From contig CAZLLV010000013.1 of assembly GCA_964560325.1 (NCBI GenBank), positions 1 through 25,964 of the forward strand: a stretch of DNA of 25,964 nt, read 5' to 3'. Both the position numbers and the translations under genes were made by a program. This stretch comes from CAZLLV01 sp964560325 (GTDB lineage Bacteria; Acidobacteriota; Thermoanaerobaculia; Multivoradales; DATKCC01). Below the pieces are notes generated by a model that saw only the letters and a program-made list of their open reading frames with translations, had not been told where the DNA came from and made no database searches. Shown piece by piece: positions 1 to 7,072 of the stretch (its first letter is position 1; every line of letters starts with the position of its first letter).

Positions 1-507
1 TGGTTCCTGGAGGAGGTCTGGCCCGAGGTGCGGGCGAAGGTCCCCGGCGCCGTCCTCCACCTCTTCGCCGGAACCCGGCAACGCCCTTCGGTGCTGCCCG
101 CGGGGGTGGAAGCCCACCCACCGCCGAACGACAGCCGAGACGCCTTCGCCCCCGGATCGATCCTGGTGGTCCCCCTACGCATCGCCTCCGGCATCCGGAT
201 GAAGATCCTCGAAGCCTGGGCGCGCGGCGTGCCGGTGGTGTGCACGCCGGAGGCGGCGGCCGGGCTGGAGGCGGAGGAGGGCCGGGAGCTGTTGGTGGCC
301 CAGGCTGCGGAAGAGTGGGTCGCGGCCGTGGCCCGGCTCCGCGAGCGGCCCGCGGACCGGGAGGCGCTGGTCTCCGCCGGACGCCGCTCCCTCGCCGAGC
401 GCCACGCCCCGGCGGGCGCCGCGGCCGTCCTCGCCGAGGTCTACCGCGGCGCCGCTCGTAGGACGACCGCTAGATCTCTCCCTCCGTCGAGCTGGGCACC
501 CCATTGA
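1..507 (+). CDS. Glycosyltransferase family 4 protein, C-terminal part (5' end outside window)
   Basis: The reading frame is open from base 1, so this is the last 168 residues of a longer protein whose start lies upstream. The visible part is the nucleotide-sugar-binding Rossmann half of a GT-B enzyme. The stretch VVPLRIASGIRMKILEAWA, followed by GVPVVCTPEAAAGL, is the typical donor-site signature of GT4 enzymes in exopolysaccharide loci, where the Glu of KILEA contacts the nucleotide sugar. The end of the gene overlaps the 3' end of the convergent beta-helix gene by 38 bp, and the last roughly 15 residues look like a non-conserved tail. The likely role is cytoplasmic transfer of a sugar to a growing surface glycan. 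The family call is firm; donor and acceptor cannot be told. Confidence 0.85.
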   Translation, partial: WFLEEVWPEVRAKVPGAVLHLFAGTRQRPSVLPAGVEAHPPPNDSRDAFAPGSILVVPLRIASGIRMKILEAWARGVPVVCTPEAAAGLEAEEGRELLVAQAAEEWVAAVARLRERPADREALVSAGRRSLAERHAPAGAAAVLAEVYRGAARRTTARSLPPSSWAPH

Positions 508-1438
508 CGTCGTTGGCGGTGATCCGGTTGTTCGAGAACGAGACGATCGAGCCGCCGACGCCGATCGACAGCCCGACGGCGTTGCCGGTGATCGTGCTAT
601 CGCTGACCCGGACGACAGCGCCCGCGCCGTCGACCCGGATCCCATTCGATCCGTTGTTTGCGATCACGCTGCGATTGACGAGGAAGTCGACCGGAGCACC
701 GCCAACGGGGCTCATGGAGACGACGCCGCTGAAGGTGCTGCCGGAGGCCGTACTGTCGTCGAGGGTGACCTTGATGCTGCCGCTGGTGCCGGTGCTGTCG
801 GCCTTGATTCCGAAGACGTTCCCCGGCATCGACACGTTCTTCAAAACTGCGGCTGCGCTGCCCGAGCCAGTCGGCTGAATGAGCACGCCGCCGCCGACGT
901 TTCCGATCCCGTTGTTCTCGACCACGGTGTCGACAACGTAAAGCTGGCTGGTACCGCTGGGGCGGAAAGAGATGCCGTGTCCGTTGCCGGCGGAGGACGC
1001 CCGGAAGTCGGCGACCACGCAGTCCTCCACGTTCAGCGCCTTGCCGGCGAGAAACCGGATCCCGTTGAGACCGGTGCCCGCCCCTTCGATCACCAACCCG
1101 CGCAGGGTCACGACGTCGGCGGGACCCGCGTTGACGATGACTCCATTGGTGCCCGCCGCCAGCAGGCCGCCCTCGCCGCTGTCCTCGGCGATGATCGAGA
1201 TCGCCTTGGTGATGGTGACCGCCCCGTACCCGCCGGGGTCGAGGACGCTGATCTCCCCTCCGGCGGCGGTCTTGGAGATGGCCCCCGCGAAGGTCTTGCA
1301 GGGCGCGGTGCGGCTACAGGGGTTGGCGTCGTCGCCGACGCCGGACACCCAGGTCCGGCTGGCCTGGGCCTGGAGCGCGGCGGGTGCCGCAAGGAGAAAA
1401 ACGGTCAGTACGCACGCAAGACGACAAACGACTCGCAT
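470..1438 (-). CDS. Secreted right-handed parallel beta-helix repeat protein
   Basis: A 322-residue protein. Residues 1-24 form a signal peptide with a hydrophobic core and a probable cleavage after ALQA. The mature start (RTWVSGVGDDANPCSRTAPC) is the conserved opening of a widespread family of bacterial beta-helix proteins. It is followed by short repeats rich in V, I, G and N of the pectate-lyase type, such as VIANNGSNGIRV and STITGNAVGLSI. No catalytic signature was recognised, so it could be an adhesin, a carbohydrate-binding protein or a lyase. The ATG is supported by AAAGGA at 1446-1451, seven bases upstream. A promoter-like sequence at 1513-1542 and the 121-bp gap after the glycosyltransferase operon suggest independent transcription. 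Its 3' end overlaps the convergent GT4 gene. Confidence 0.85.
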   Translation of the reverse strand: MRVVCRLACVLTVFLLAAPAALQAQASRTWVSGVGDDANPCSRTAPCKTFAGAISKTAAGGEISVLDPGGYGAVTITKAISIIAEDSGEGGLLAAGTNGVIVNAGPADVVTLRGLVIEGAGTGLNGIRFLAGKALNVEDCVVADFRASSAGNGHGISFRPSGTSQLYVVDTVVENNGIGNVGGGVLIQPTGSGSAAAVLKNVSMPGNVFGIKADSTGTSGSIKVTLDDSTASGSTFSGVVSMSPVGGAPVDFLVNRSVIANNGSNGIRVDGAGAVVRVSDSTITGNAVGLSIGVGGSIVSFSNNRITANDVNGVPSSTEGEI

Positions 1439-1512
1439 GGGAAGGTCCTTTCGCTGGTCAGGAAGGGCGCTGAGCTGCGCCCGGCTGATTCAGAACGCAA
1501 TAGCGCCAGCGA

Positions 1513-1542
1513 ACGATATCTCCGATCTCGAAGCGTTGTCAA
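1513..1542 (-). promoter_or_regulatory. Sigma70-like promoter for the beta-helix gene
   Basis: Read on the minus strand, a perfect TTGACA lies at 1542-1537. After an 18-base spacer comes TATCGT at 1518-1513, a 4 of 6 match to TATAAT. The predicted transcript starts near 1506 and has a leader of about 67 bases. That leader holds a 6-bp inverted repeat (GGGCGC/GCGCCC, 1465-1482, 6-nt loop) and the SD AAAGGA at 1446-1451. A perfect -35 box is uncommon by chance in such GC-rich DNA, and it sits exactly in the only sizeable gap before this gene. Confidence 0.55.
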
Positions 1543-1559
1543 CGGCTCCGCGCCGACGA

Positions 1560-2552
1560 TCAGAGCCTCGAGGAGCCGAACTCTCGCCACCGGCACGCTG
1601 CCCGCGCGTCCTTCAGCATCCGCGTCTGCTGGCGCCAGGTCTCGGCGGCGTAGCGGCGGCGGACGAAGGGAGCGGCGAGACTGCGCGTCGCGAGGCGCAG
1701 GCTCGCTCCCCACCAGAGGGCGGCGGCCGCCGCTCTCGCGGCCCGCCGACCCTCCCGTTTCTCCACCAACCGGATCAGGTCTCGCCAGAGGAGCGCGGGC
1801 GGCTGACGCCCCATCTCCCCCCCGGCGCGGCCGGCCCCGATGGTCGTACCGTGGTGGTGGAGGACCTCGAAAGTGGGCACCAGCCACACCTCCCATCCGG
1901 CGTCCCGGGAGCGCAGGCAGTAATCGAGATCCTGGGCGTAGACGCGGAAGCCCTCGTCGAGCCGCCCGACCTCCTCGAGCACCCTGCGGCGGATCGCCAT
2001 GGCGGCGCCCGTCACCCAGACCACCTCGCGCCCAGCCGTCTCCTCCCCGCCGTTCCGTGCCACCGAGCGGCGAAGCGCCAGGTACCCCGGGACGCGCCGG
2101 AGGAGGGGCGGCAACCCCGTCGCGAGGGCGAAGAGCCACCACCGGGTGGGCTCCGGTCCGGCGCTCCACTGGTGTCGGCCGTCCGGATAGCGGAGGTCGG
2201 CGCCGGCGATGCCGAGGGTCGGACGGCGGTCGAGAGCGTCGAGGAGGATGCCTAGCGCGCCGGGGGCCACCTCGGTGTCGCTGTTCAGGAGGAGAACGAC
2301 CTCGCCCGCGCTCGCCTCCAGGGCCCGGTTCGCCGCCGCCGAGAAGCCTCGGGGCTCGGCATTCCGCAGCACCCGCGTTTCCGGAAAGCGGCCGGCGATG
2401 GCCTCCGCGGTCCCGTCGGTGCCGCCGTCGTCGACCACCACCACGTCGAGATCGTCGACCCCTCCCCGGCGGAGGCTCTCGAGGCAGCGGAGGACCAGGT
2501 CTCGGGTGTCCTTGGTGGGGATGGCGACCGACAGCCGGGGCCGGTCACTCAT
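1560..2552 (-). CDS. Glycosyltransferase family 2, rhamnosyltransferase-like (WbbL type)
   Basis: A 330-residue GT-A enzyme. It begins LSVAIPTKD (residues 7-15), has the nucleotide-binding VDDGG (40-44), NSD at 90-92 in the metal-binding DXD position, and QDLDYCLR (207-214) at the usual catalytic-base site, then HHHG (232-235). The spacing and the GFSAAANRAL segment match the COG1216/WbbL-like group, many of which are rhamnosyltransferases. No membrane spans are seen, and the C-terminal 60 residues are Arg/Ala-rich. The ATG overlaps the end of the ABC ATPase gene by 8 bp, so it is the last gene of the minus-strand operon and is probably translationally coupled to the exporter. It likely adds one sugar to the exported glycan in the cytoplasm. 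Substrate is not readable from sequence. Confidence 0.88.
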   Translation of the reverse strand: MSDRPRLSVAIPTKDTRDLVLRCLESLRRGGVDDLDVVVVDDGGTDGTAEAIAGRFPETRVLRNAEPRGFSAAANRALEASAGEVVLLLNSDTEVAPGALGILLDALDRRPTLGIAGADLRYPDGRHQWSAGPEPTRWWLFALATGLPPLLRRVPGYLALRRSVARNGGEETAGREVVWVTGAAMAIRRRVLEEVGRLDEGFRVYAQDLDYCLRSRDAGWEVWLVPTFEVLHHHGTTIGAGRAGGEMGRQPPALLWRDLIRLVEKREGRRAARAAAAALWWGASLRLATRSLAAPFVRRRYAAETWRQQTRMLKDARAACRWREFGSSRL

Positions 2553-3297
2553 CGTTCGGCTCGCTGAACGCGGCGTAGCGCTCCAGCACCTCGGCCGCCG
2601 GTCCGTCCGCCATCAGCCGACCGCGGTCGAGCCAGACGCACCGCTTGCAGTTGGCGAGGATGGCCTCCGGAGAGTGGGAGACCATGAGCAAGGTGGTTCC
2701 CTGCTCCTTGAGCTCCTCGATCCGCTCCACGCACCGCTGCACGAAGCGGCTGTCGCCCACTGCCAAGACCTCGTCCAGCACCAGGAGATCAACCCTCCAG
2801 GCGGTCGCGATGGAGAACCCGAGGCGGGCGAGCATGCCCGTCGAGTAGTTGCGGATCGGCGAGCGAATGAAGTCGCCGAGACCGCTGAAGGCGACGATGC
2901 CGTCCACCTCCTGCTCGATCTCGCGGCGCGTGCGGCCGAGGAGGAGGGCGTTCAAGTAGACGTTCTCGATGCCGGTGAGCTCGCCGTCGAAACCCATGCC
3001 CAGCTCCAGGATCGGGGCGATCCGACCGCTCGTCACGACCCGCCCCCGGGTCGGCTTCAAGACGCCGGTGATCACCTTGAGGAGGGTGCTCTTCCCCGCG
3101 CCGTTGCGGCCCACGATTCCCAGGGTCTCCCGCCCCCGGACCACCAGGTCAATCTCCTGGAGAGCCCACAGCTTCTCGTAGTGGAGGGCCCCCTTCATCC
3201 AGTGGATCGCGTACTCCTTGAGCGAGGGGATGCGCTGCTTCGCGAGGCGATAGCAGAGGGACACGTCGGAGAGGGTGACGACCGTCGAGGAAGCCAT
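2545..3297 (-). CDS. wzt: Polysaccharide ABC exporter ATP-binding protein (Wzt/TagH-like, no C-terminal carbohydrate domain)
   Basis: A 250-residue ABC ATPase. Walker A is GRNGAGKST (63-71), the signature is YSTGM (151-155) in place of LSGGQ as usual for Wzt/TagH/RfbE proteins, Walker B is LLVLDE (171-176), and the switch His is in SHS (207-209). It energises export of lipid-linked polysaccharide through the adjacent permease at the inner membrane. At 250 residues it ends just after the nucleotide-binding domain. It therefore lacks the extra C-terminal carbohydrate-recognition domain that makes E. coli O9a-type Wzt about 400 residues, which implies an exporter not gated by a terminal cap on its own ATPase. 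Its ATG shares one base (TGATG) with the permease stop codon. Confidence 0.93.
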   Translation of the reverse strand: MASSTVVTLSDVSLCYRLAKQRIPSLKEYAIHWMKGALHYEKLWALQEIDLVVRGRETLGIVGRNGAGKSTLLKVITGVLKPTRGRVVTSGRIAPILELGMGFDGELTGIENVYLNALLLGRTRREIEQEVDGIVAFSGLGDFIRSPIRNYSTGMLARLGFSIATAWRVDLLVLDEVLAVGDSRFVQRCVERIEELKEQGTTLLMVSHSPEAILANCKRCVWLDRGRLMADGPAAEVLERYAAFSEPNDE

Positions 3298-4061
3298 CAG
3301 ACGTAGAAGGCGATGCGGTCACTGCTGCGTCGGAAGACCAGGATGCCCACTACCAGCGACACGACCACCACCGCGAAGGTGACCGTGAGGTGTGTGAGCG
3401 GGGGGATCTTGCCGTAGTAGATGGGGTCGCGAAAGACCTCCAGCACCGAGCGGAGCGGATTGAAACGCACCACCCAGCGGAAGCTCTCCGGGATGATGTC
3501 GATCGGGTAAAAGATGGGAGTGAGGTACATGGCGAGCGTCAGCACGACGCCGACCAGCTCGATGATGTCGGTGAAGAAAGCGGCCAGGGGCGACAGGAGT
3601 AGGCCGGCTCCGAGGGTGAAGAGGGCGGCGAGCAGCATGGAGACCGGAAGGAAGGCGAGCGACGGCCGCAGCGGATGCCCGGTGACGATCAGGATCGCGA
3701 ACAGGGGGACCAGAGCGAAGACCAGGTTGACCAGGCCGGCGAGGACCGTCGCCACGGGAAAGACCGATTTGGGGATCGGGAGCTTCGTCAGCAGGCCGGC
3801 GTTCGATCGCAGGCTGTTCATGGAGGTGACCACGCTCTGGGAGAAGAAGCTCCAGAACAGGATCCCCGCCAGCGCGTAGACCGGGTAGTTGTGGATCTCG
3901 AAACGGAAGATTGCGCTGAACACCAGCTGCAGCACCAGCATGGTCAGGAGGGGCTGGAGCATGGTCCAGGCGAAGCCGATGGTGGAGCGCCGGTAGCGCA
4001 CCTTGAGCTCTCTGGCCACCAGGTAACTGACGAGGTCGCGATACTGGAGGAAGTCCTTCAT
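3297..4061 (-). CDS. wzm: Polysaccharide ABC exporter permease (Wzm/TagG-like, ABC-2 family)
   Basis: A 254-residue ABC-2 permease. The N-terminal cytoplasmic segment LKVRYRRSTIGFAWTMLQPL (19-38) is the classic Wzm/TagG interface helix. About six membrane spans follow (near 34-52, 61-80, 105-127, 139-160, 166-185 and 225-243), and the C-terminus is short and basic (RRSSDRIAFYV). I chose the ATG at 4061 over the upstream in-frame ATG at 4157. Protein similarity begins at MKDFLQYRDLV, GGAGG lies about ten bases upstream, and this ATG shares its A with the stop of the preceding epimerase gene (TGATG). The earlier start would add 32 Arg/Gly-rich residues read through the other gene. It pairs with the downstream ATPase to move the glycan across the inner membrane. 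Confidence 0.93.
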   Translation of the reverse strand: MKDFLQYRDLVSYLVARELKVRYRRSTIGFAWTMLQPLLTMLVLQLVFSAIFRFEIHNYPVYALAGILFWSFFSQSVVTSMNSLRSNAGLLTKLPIPKSVFPVATVLAGLVNLVFALVPLFAILIVTGHPLRPSLAFLPVSMLLAALFTLGAGLLLSPLAAFFTDIIELVGVVLTLAMYLTPIFYPIDIIPESFRWVVRFNPLRSVLEVFRDPIYYGKIPPLTHLTVTFAVVVVSLVVGILVFRRSSDRIAFYV

Positions 4062-5029
4062 CAGGCGCTCGCCTCCCCGGTGCCGGCCGATCGTGCCTCG
4101 CCCAGCCGCCGCCACGATCGAGCGACCCCCGCCGCCAGGTCGAAACGCGGCGTCCAATCCGTGGCGTTACGGAGCTTGTCGACGTTCAGCACGCTGTATG
4201 GAATGCCGCTGTAGACGTCGCTCCGGCGCCGCCGCTGAAGCTTCCGCCCGGTCACTGCCTCGATGGTCTCCATCACATGGTCCAGTGTGTGCCCCTCTCC
4301 ACTACCGATGTTGAATGTCTCGTCCTCGGCCTCCAGGTCGAGAAGCCGCTCGATCGCGGACGCCGCGTCCTCGATATACAGGTAATCCCGCACCTGCTCG
4401 CCCTCGCCCCAGACATCCACCGCCATCCCCGCCCGCAGCCGGTGCAGGAAGACGTCGACGACCCCCTGGGAGGCCGTCGAAGGCTCGGTCCTGCCGTACG
4501 GGTTCGCCAGGCGCACGATCAGGTAGCGCAGGCCGTACCGCCGGGCGTGGAAGCGGATCATCTCCTCGGCCAGAAGCTTCCCCATCCCGTACGGCGACTC
4601 GGGCCGCAGCTCCGCGTCCTCGGTCACCGGCGCCGGAGACGTCCGGCCGTAGACGGTCCCGCCGGAGGACGGAAACAGGAGCCGCGGCTCTCCGGCGCGG
4701 ATCATCGCTTCGAGCAGCAACGCCAGCGGCTTGAGGGTGAGGTCCAGCTCGAGCCCCAGGCCCACCGCGGGCGTCGCCGGCACAGTGTTTCCCACCAGGT
4801 CGAGCACCGTGTCCACGCCATCGAGGGAGGTCTTGACCGCGTCGGCGTCGTGGACGTCCGCCTCGATCACCTCGACCTTGGGATGGCGCCGCAGCTCCGG
4901 GGCCAGTCGCTCGGCGCGCCGGGCGAAGAGTCGGAGCCGGCGCGCCCTCGGGAGCAGCCGCTCGACCAGGCTCCCGCCGAGGAAGCCTCCGGCGCCCCGA
5001 ACTAGGATCAGCTCCTTCTCAAGCGGCAT
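4061..5029 (-). CDS. NAD-dependent sugar epimerase/dehydratase (extended SDR, GalE-like)
   Basis: A 322-residue extended short-chain dehydrogenase. The dinucleotide-binding glycines are in GAGGFLG (12-18), the active-site serines in FPSSGGTVYG (119-128), and the catalytic pair in YGMGK (Tyr147, Lys151). NPYGR (176-180) and DYLYIEDAA near 215-223 are typical of nucleotide-sugar 4-epimerases and related 4,6-dehydratases. It probably makes an activated sugar for the glycosyltransferases of this operon. 4-epimerisation of a UDP-sugar is the best guess, but family members also make dTDP- or GDP-sugars. It overlaps the preceding GT2 gene by 11 bp and the permease gene by one base. Confidence 0.88.
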   Translation of the reverse strand: MPLEKELILVRGAGGFLGGSLVERLLPRARRLRLFARRAERLAPELRRHPKVEVIEADVHDADAVKTSLDGVDTVLDLVGNTVPATPAVGLGLELDLTLKPLALLLEAMIRAGEPRLLFPSSGGTVYGRTSPAPVTEDAELRPESPYGMGKLLAEEMIRFHARRYGLRYLIVRLANPYGRTEPSTASQGVVDVFLHRLRAGMAVDVWGEGEQVRDYLYIEDAASAIERLLDLEAEDETFNIGSGEGHTLDHVMETIEAVTGRKLQRRRRSDVYSGIPYSVLNVDKLRNATDWTPRFDLAAGVARSWRRLGEARSAGTGEASA

Positions 5030-6143
5030 GGGCGAGGATGGCGTCCGTATCCGAGCGCGGGAAAGCGAGCTTGCGCCTCGTCATCGATTCGACCAGGGCG
5101 GCAGTGGCCGGTCCCACCAGCCGCCGGTAGAGGCCGGCGCAAAGCCTGGCCGCCGAAGCCCTTGGATACATGGCCTCGGCCAAGCCCTTGAGATAAGCGT
5201 ACCGAAACAGGGGCGCCAGGAGCCCGTCGACCCCCGGGGGCGTCTCGGAGAGGTGCTCGAATGGTGTCAGCACCCGTAGCGCCCGCTCCTCCATCTCCTC
5301 CAGCCGAGCTGCGAGGCTGGCGATACGGTTCCACTCCGCGGCGGGAAGGTAGAGAGCCTGGATCCGTTCCGCGTCGAGCTCTCGGATCCCCAACCAGCGC
5401 TCGAGCACCGGGTACTTCTGGTACAGGACCGAGGCCATCTCGCCACAGGCGCGCTGGCGGCGGAAGAAGCCGCGCGCCTCGTACGGGTGGTAGTGGTGCG
5501 CCCCCGCCGCCGCACGGTAGTAGATCCGCAGGCCGTGCAGGGAGAGCCGGTAGGACAGCTCCACGTCCTCGAAGGCAGCGCGCCGGAAGTCGGTGCTGAA
5601 GTGGCCGGGCTCTTGGTCGAGGAGGGCCCGCTTGACCGAGAGATTGGAGGTGTAGAAGTGCCGGAAGTCGTACTCGGCGCCGTCCACGAAGTAGTGGAAG
5701 CTGAACTGCTGGGCGCCGGGACCATCGACGTGGCGCATGGTCGACGTGGTGGCGAGGTCGTCCGGCCATCGCGTTCGTCCGATGATGGCCACGTCCCGCT
5801 CCGGCCGCTCCCGGTGGGCCTGCCAGTGGTGCGCCAGGAAGCCGCGACAGGGGACGATGTCGTCGCCGGCGAAGACGATCAGGCTGCCGGCCGCCATCTC
5901 GAGGGCGCGGTTCCGGGCGCGGGCCGGGCCCGAGTTCTCCTGGTGATCGAATCGTAGGGCGTAGCCGCTCGGTCGCCGCTCGGCGAGTAGGTTGATGGTA
6001 CCGTCGGTCGAGCCGTCGTCCACCACCACGACCTCGAAACGGAACCCCGACCCCGCCTGCCCCTCGTAGGCGTCGAGCGCCCGAGCGAGGAGATCCCGGC
6101 GGTTGTGGCTCGGCACGACGACGCTGATCAAAGGGAGGGACAT
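5019..6143 (-). CDS. Glycosyltransferase family 2 with GDD metal motif
   Basis: A 374-residue GT-A enzyme. It starts LISVVVPSHNRR (5-16), has VDDGSTDGT (41-49), GDD (93-95) at the DXD position, the acceptor-side segment TSNLSV (165-170), and FEDVELSYR (191-199) bearing the probable catalytic base. About 170 residues of uncertain, largely helical C-terminus follow. The start has GGAG seven bases upstream, and the gene overlaps its neighbours by 16 bp (upstream) and 11 bp (downstream). It is clearly related to the GT2 at 11255-12178: both share GDD, QF.F, SNLS, the AAFED.EL.YR block and a His-rich segment followed by FRRQR or FLRRQR. A long alternative frame covering the same bases has no family features and is a shadow. 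Sugar specificity is unknown. Confidence 0.88.
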   Translation of the reverse strand: MSLPLISVVVPSHNRRDLLARALDAYEGQAGSGFRFEVVVVDDGSTDGTINLLAERRPSGYALRFDHQENSGPARARNRALEMAAGSLIVFAGDDIVPCRGFLAHHWQAHRERPERDVAIIGRTRWPDDLATTSTMRHVDGPGAQQFSFHYFVDGAEYDFRHFYTSNLSVKRALLDQEPGHFSTDFRRAAFEDVELSYRLSLHGLRIYYRAAAGAHHYHPYEARGFFRRQRACGEMASVLYQKYPVLERWLGIRELDAERIQALYLPAAEWNRIASLAARLEEMEERALRVLTPFEHLSETPPGVDGLLAPLFRYAYLKGLAEAMYPRASAARLCAGLYRRLVGPATAALVESMTRRKLAFPRSDTDAILAHAA

Positions 6144-7072
6144 CCGGGGACTCCACCGACGAGCGCGCGGCGGGTCGGGTCTTGCGGATCGAGCAATCGC
6201 TCGAGCCGTCGCCCGCCGTCTCCGGCGTCGGCGGCCGCGAGGGTCGTGAGGATTCCTAACATTCGCAGGTCCGGGAACGTGGGCAGAGAGTGTAGCAGGC
6301 GGCGCAGGAATTCAGGGCCGGCCGAGGCGACCCGAGCCGGAAGGTTCGAGGCCAGCACCCACTGAATCTCGAACTCCAGCGCTCGCAGGTCCTCCCGAAT
6401 GGTGTTGGCCGAATGGATCCGATACTGCACCAGGGCCTTCGGCAGCAGATCGACCTCGGCCCGCTCCGCGGTCCGGAGAGCGAAATCCCAGTCGTGCGCG
6501 TAGCGGAGCGGCCGAAACGGCCCGCATTCGTTCCATAGGGCACGGGTGAAGACGAAATTCGACGTGGTGGACAGGTAGTTGGTCTGCACCAGGTTGTCAC
6601 GCGGATCGGCGGTACCCTGGAAGGTCCCCGCAGGCGCCTCGAGGTCCCAGGGCGGGAGGTTGGCCCAGCCCTTCTTGGTGCCCAGGCGTCGGCCCCGTTG
6701 GTCCACCACTCGGATCCAGGAGCCTGCGAGGCCCAGAGACGGCCGTTGCCGGAAGAGGGCGACGAAGCGCTCGATGCGCCGCCGCATGTAGCGATCGTCC
6801 GAGTTGAGGAGGAACACCAGGTCGGTCCCCACCTCCTCGACCCCTCGATTGAGCGCGTCGTGTGCGCCCCGGTTCTCCTGGAACCGCACCTCCACCCAAC
6901 CGACGCGGGCGATTCGCTGCAGGATGTCCGGGCTCTCGTCGGTCGAGCCGTCGTCGACCACCAGGATCCGGTCGGGCGGCCGGGTCTGCCGGAGGACGCT
7001 CTCGATCGCCGTCTCGAGGAATCGGGCGTGATTGTAGGACGGGATCACCACCCCGACGCTGGGTTCGCTCAC
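6128..7072 (-). CDS. Glycosyltransferase family 2
   Basis: A 314-residue GT-A enzyme. It starts GVVIPSYNHARFLE (7-20), has VVDDGSTDESP (38-48), the metal-binding NSDD (90-93), and HDWDFALR (193-200) as the catalytic-base region. The final 60 residues are not recognisable. The start codon is GTG at 7072, supported by AAGGGA five bases upstream and by a 4-bp overlap (GTGA) with the stop of the giant GT gene. Its 3' end overlaps the next GT2 by 16 bp. It is a typical single-sugar transferase of lipopolysaccharide or capsule loci, acting in the cytoplasm. Donor and acceptor cannot be inferred. Confidence 0.88.
   Translation of the reverse strand: MSEPSVGVVIPSYNHARFLETAIESVLRQTRPPDRILVVDDGSTDESPDILQRIARVGWVEVRFQENRGAHDALNRGVEEVGTDLVFLLNSDDRYMRRRIERFVALFRQRPSLGLAGSWIRVVDQRGRRLGTKKGWANLPPWDLEAPAGTFQGTADPRDNLVQTNYLSTTSNFVFTRALWNECGPFRPLRYAHDWDFALRTAERAEVDLLPKALVQYRIHSANTIREDLRALEFEIQWVLASNLPARVASAGPEFLRRLLHSLPTFPDLRMLGILTTLAAADAGDGGRRLERLLDPQDPTRRALVGGVPGCPSL

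Noticed and set aside
1465..1482. GGGCGC/GCGCCC stem as a terminator of the long operon
   Set aside because: There is no T-run after it on the minus strand, and it lies downstream of the promoter of the beta-helix gene, so it belongs to that leader if it has any role.
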